This document shows positions 5,946 through 6,134 of a DNA stretch of 6,134 bases, piece by piece. The stretch's first letter is position 1. Every line of letters starts with the position of its first letter. The notes beneath the pieces were generated by a model, which saw only the letters and a program-made list of their open reading frames with translations, was not told where the DNA came from and ran no database searches. Position numbers and translations under genes: made by a program. Source of the stretch: Saprospirales bacterium (GTDB taxonomy: Bacteria > Bacteroidota > Bacteroidia > Chitinophagales > Saprospiraceae); the NCBI GenBank assembly GCA_003559985.1, contig PWJP01000096.1, positions 1 through 6,134 on the forward strand, read 5' to 3'.

Positions 5946-5970
5946 TCCTGGCCGGTCATCTCCCGGAGGA
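5946..5970 (+). promoter_or_regulatory. Stable hairpin in the ribF leader
   Basis: TCCT (5946-5949) pairs with AGGA (5967-5970), and CCGG (5952-5955) with CCGG (5963-5966). The stem has 8 bp with a GG bulge, closed by a 7-base loop. It lies about ten bases after the presumed transcription start and 60 bases before the ATG. It is the only GC-rich fold in this AT-rich leader. No U-run follows, so it is not a standard attenuator, and it lacks the conserved multi-helix core of the FMN riboswitch. Confidence 0.45.
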
Positions 5971-6010
5971 CTGATTGTATATTCACAAACTGACGATTCC
6001 GTTTTAACAA

Positions 6011-6017
6011 AAAGGAG
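6011..6017 (+). promoter_or_regulatory. Shine-Dalgarno site of ribF
   Basis: AAAGGAG lies 12 bases before the ribF ATG, a rather long but workable spacing. It is the clearest ribosome binding site in the window; the other genes have weak ones or none. An in-frame TAA at 6018-6020 excludes any start further upstream. Confidence 0.6.
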
Positions 6018-6029
6018 TAACGACAAGGG

Positions 6030-6134
6030 ATGAAAGTTCACAGGGACATCGATAAATTGCCTGAATTCAGGAAAAGCGTGGTGACCATCGGGTCATTCGA
6101 CGGTGTGCATCTCGGTCACAAAAAGATACTGGAC
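6030..6134 (+). CDS. ribF: Bifunctional riboflavin kinase / FAD synthetase RibF (5' part only)
   Basis: RibF phosphorylates riboflavin to FMN and adenylylates FMN to FAD in the cytoplasm. Only the first 35 codons are in the window; the gene runs off the right edge. The visible N-terminus includes SVVTIGSFDGVHLGHKKIL (residues 16-34), the nucleotidyl-transferase signature of the FAD synthetase domain. G21-S-F-D-G-V-H27 and G29-H30 form its HxGH-type nucleotide-binding motif. The ATG is set by an upstream Shine-Dalgarno sequence and an in-frame stop at 6018. It has its own promoter candidate and leader and is unlikely to depend on the receptor gene for transcription. The C-terminal kinase domain cannot be checked here. 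Confidence 0.93.
   Translation, partial: MKVHRDIDKLPEFRKSVVTIGSFDGVHLGHKKILD

Noticed and set aside
5937..6029. FMN riboswitch before ribF
   Set aside because: The leader is too short and lacks the conserved FMN-element helices; only one simple hairpin is present.

Overview
The window looks like a chromosomal housekeeping segment of a member of the Bacteroidota, possibly of the Cytophagales type. Three things point there: several sites fit the Bacteroidota promoter (-33 TTTG and -7 TAnnTTTG) instead of the sigma70 consensus; most starts lack a Shine-Dalgarno sequence; and the Mrp ATPase and the FecA-like receptor carry lineage-typical sequence. The genus cannot be told from this window.

Left part (1-3164), minus strand. 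In transcription order the genes are mrp (Fe-S carrier P-loop ATPase), a 79-residue NifU-type Fe-S scaffold, pyrF (orotidine 5'-phosphate decarboxylase, GTG start) and ruvA (Holliday-junction protein). The NifU gene and pyrF are only 10 bp apart and probably cotranscribed. A gap of nearly 300 bp between pyrF and ruvA holds a 14-bp tandem repeat and two palindromes, one of them REP/MITE-like, followed by a good promoter for ruvA. Beyond ruvA, a -7-like box points out of the left edge towards a gene that is not included.

Middle (3165-3485). This is a divergent intergenic region. It carries a good plus-strand promoter, a leader of about 120 nt with small repeats and possible pairing, and short AATCAA-type direct repeats.

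Right part (3486-6134), plus strand. A complete 729-residue TonB-dependent outer-membrane receptor of the ferric-dicitrate (FecA) type is followed by about 350 bp without a credible gene. The 5' end of ribF (FAD synthetase/riboflavin kinase) then begins, with its own promoter candidate, a leader hairpin and a Shine-Dalgarno sequence.

Two themes can be read from the layout. Iron handling is represented by a putative iron-chelate receptor divergent from two Fe-S cluster maturation genes. General metabolism and repair are represented by pyrF, ribF and ruvA. I see no CRISPR array, no tRNA or rRNA, no intact insertion sequence and no recognisable defence or novel multi-gene system. The points most worth a second look are the nearly cysteine-free Mrp beside a CxxC Nfu, the repeat cluster between pyrF and ruvA, and the untypical leaders of the receptor gene and ribF.
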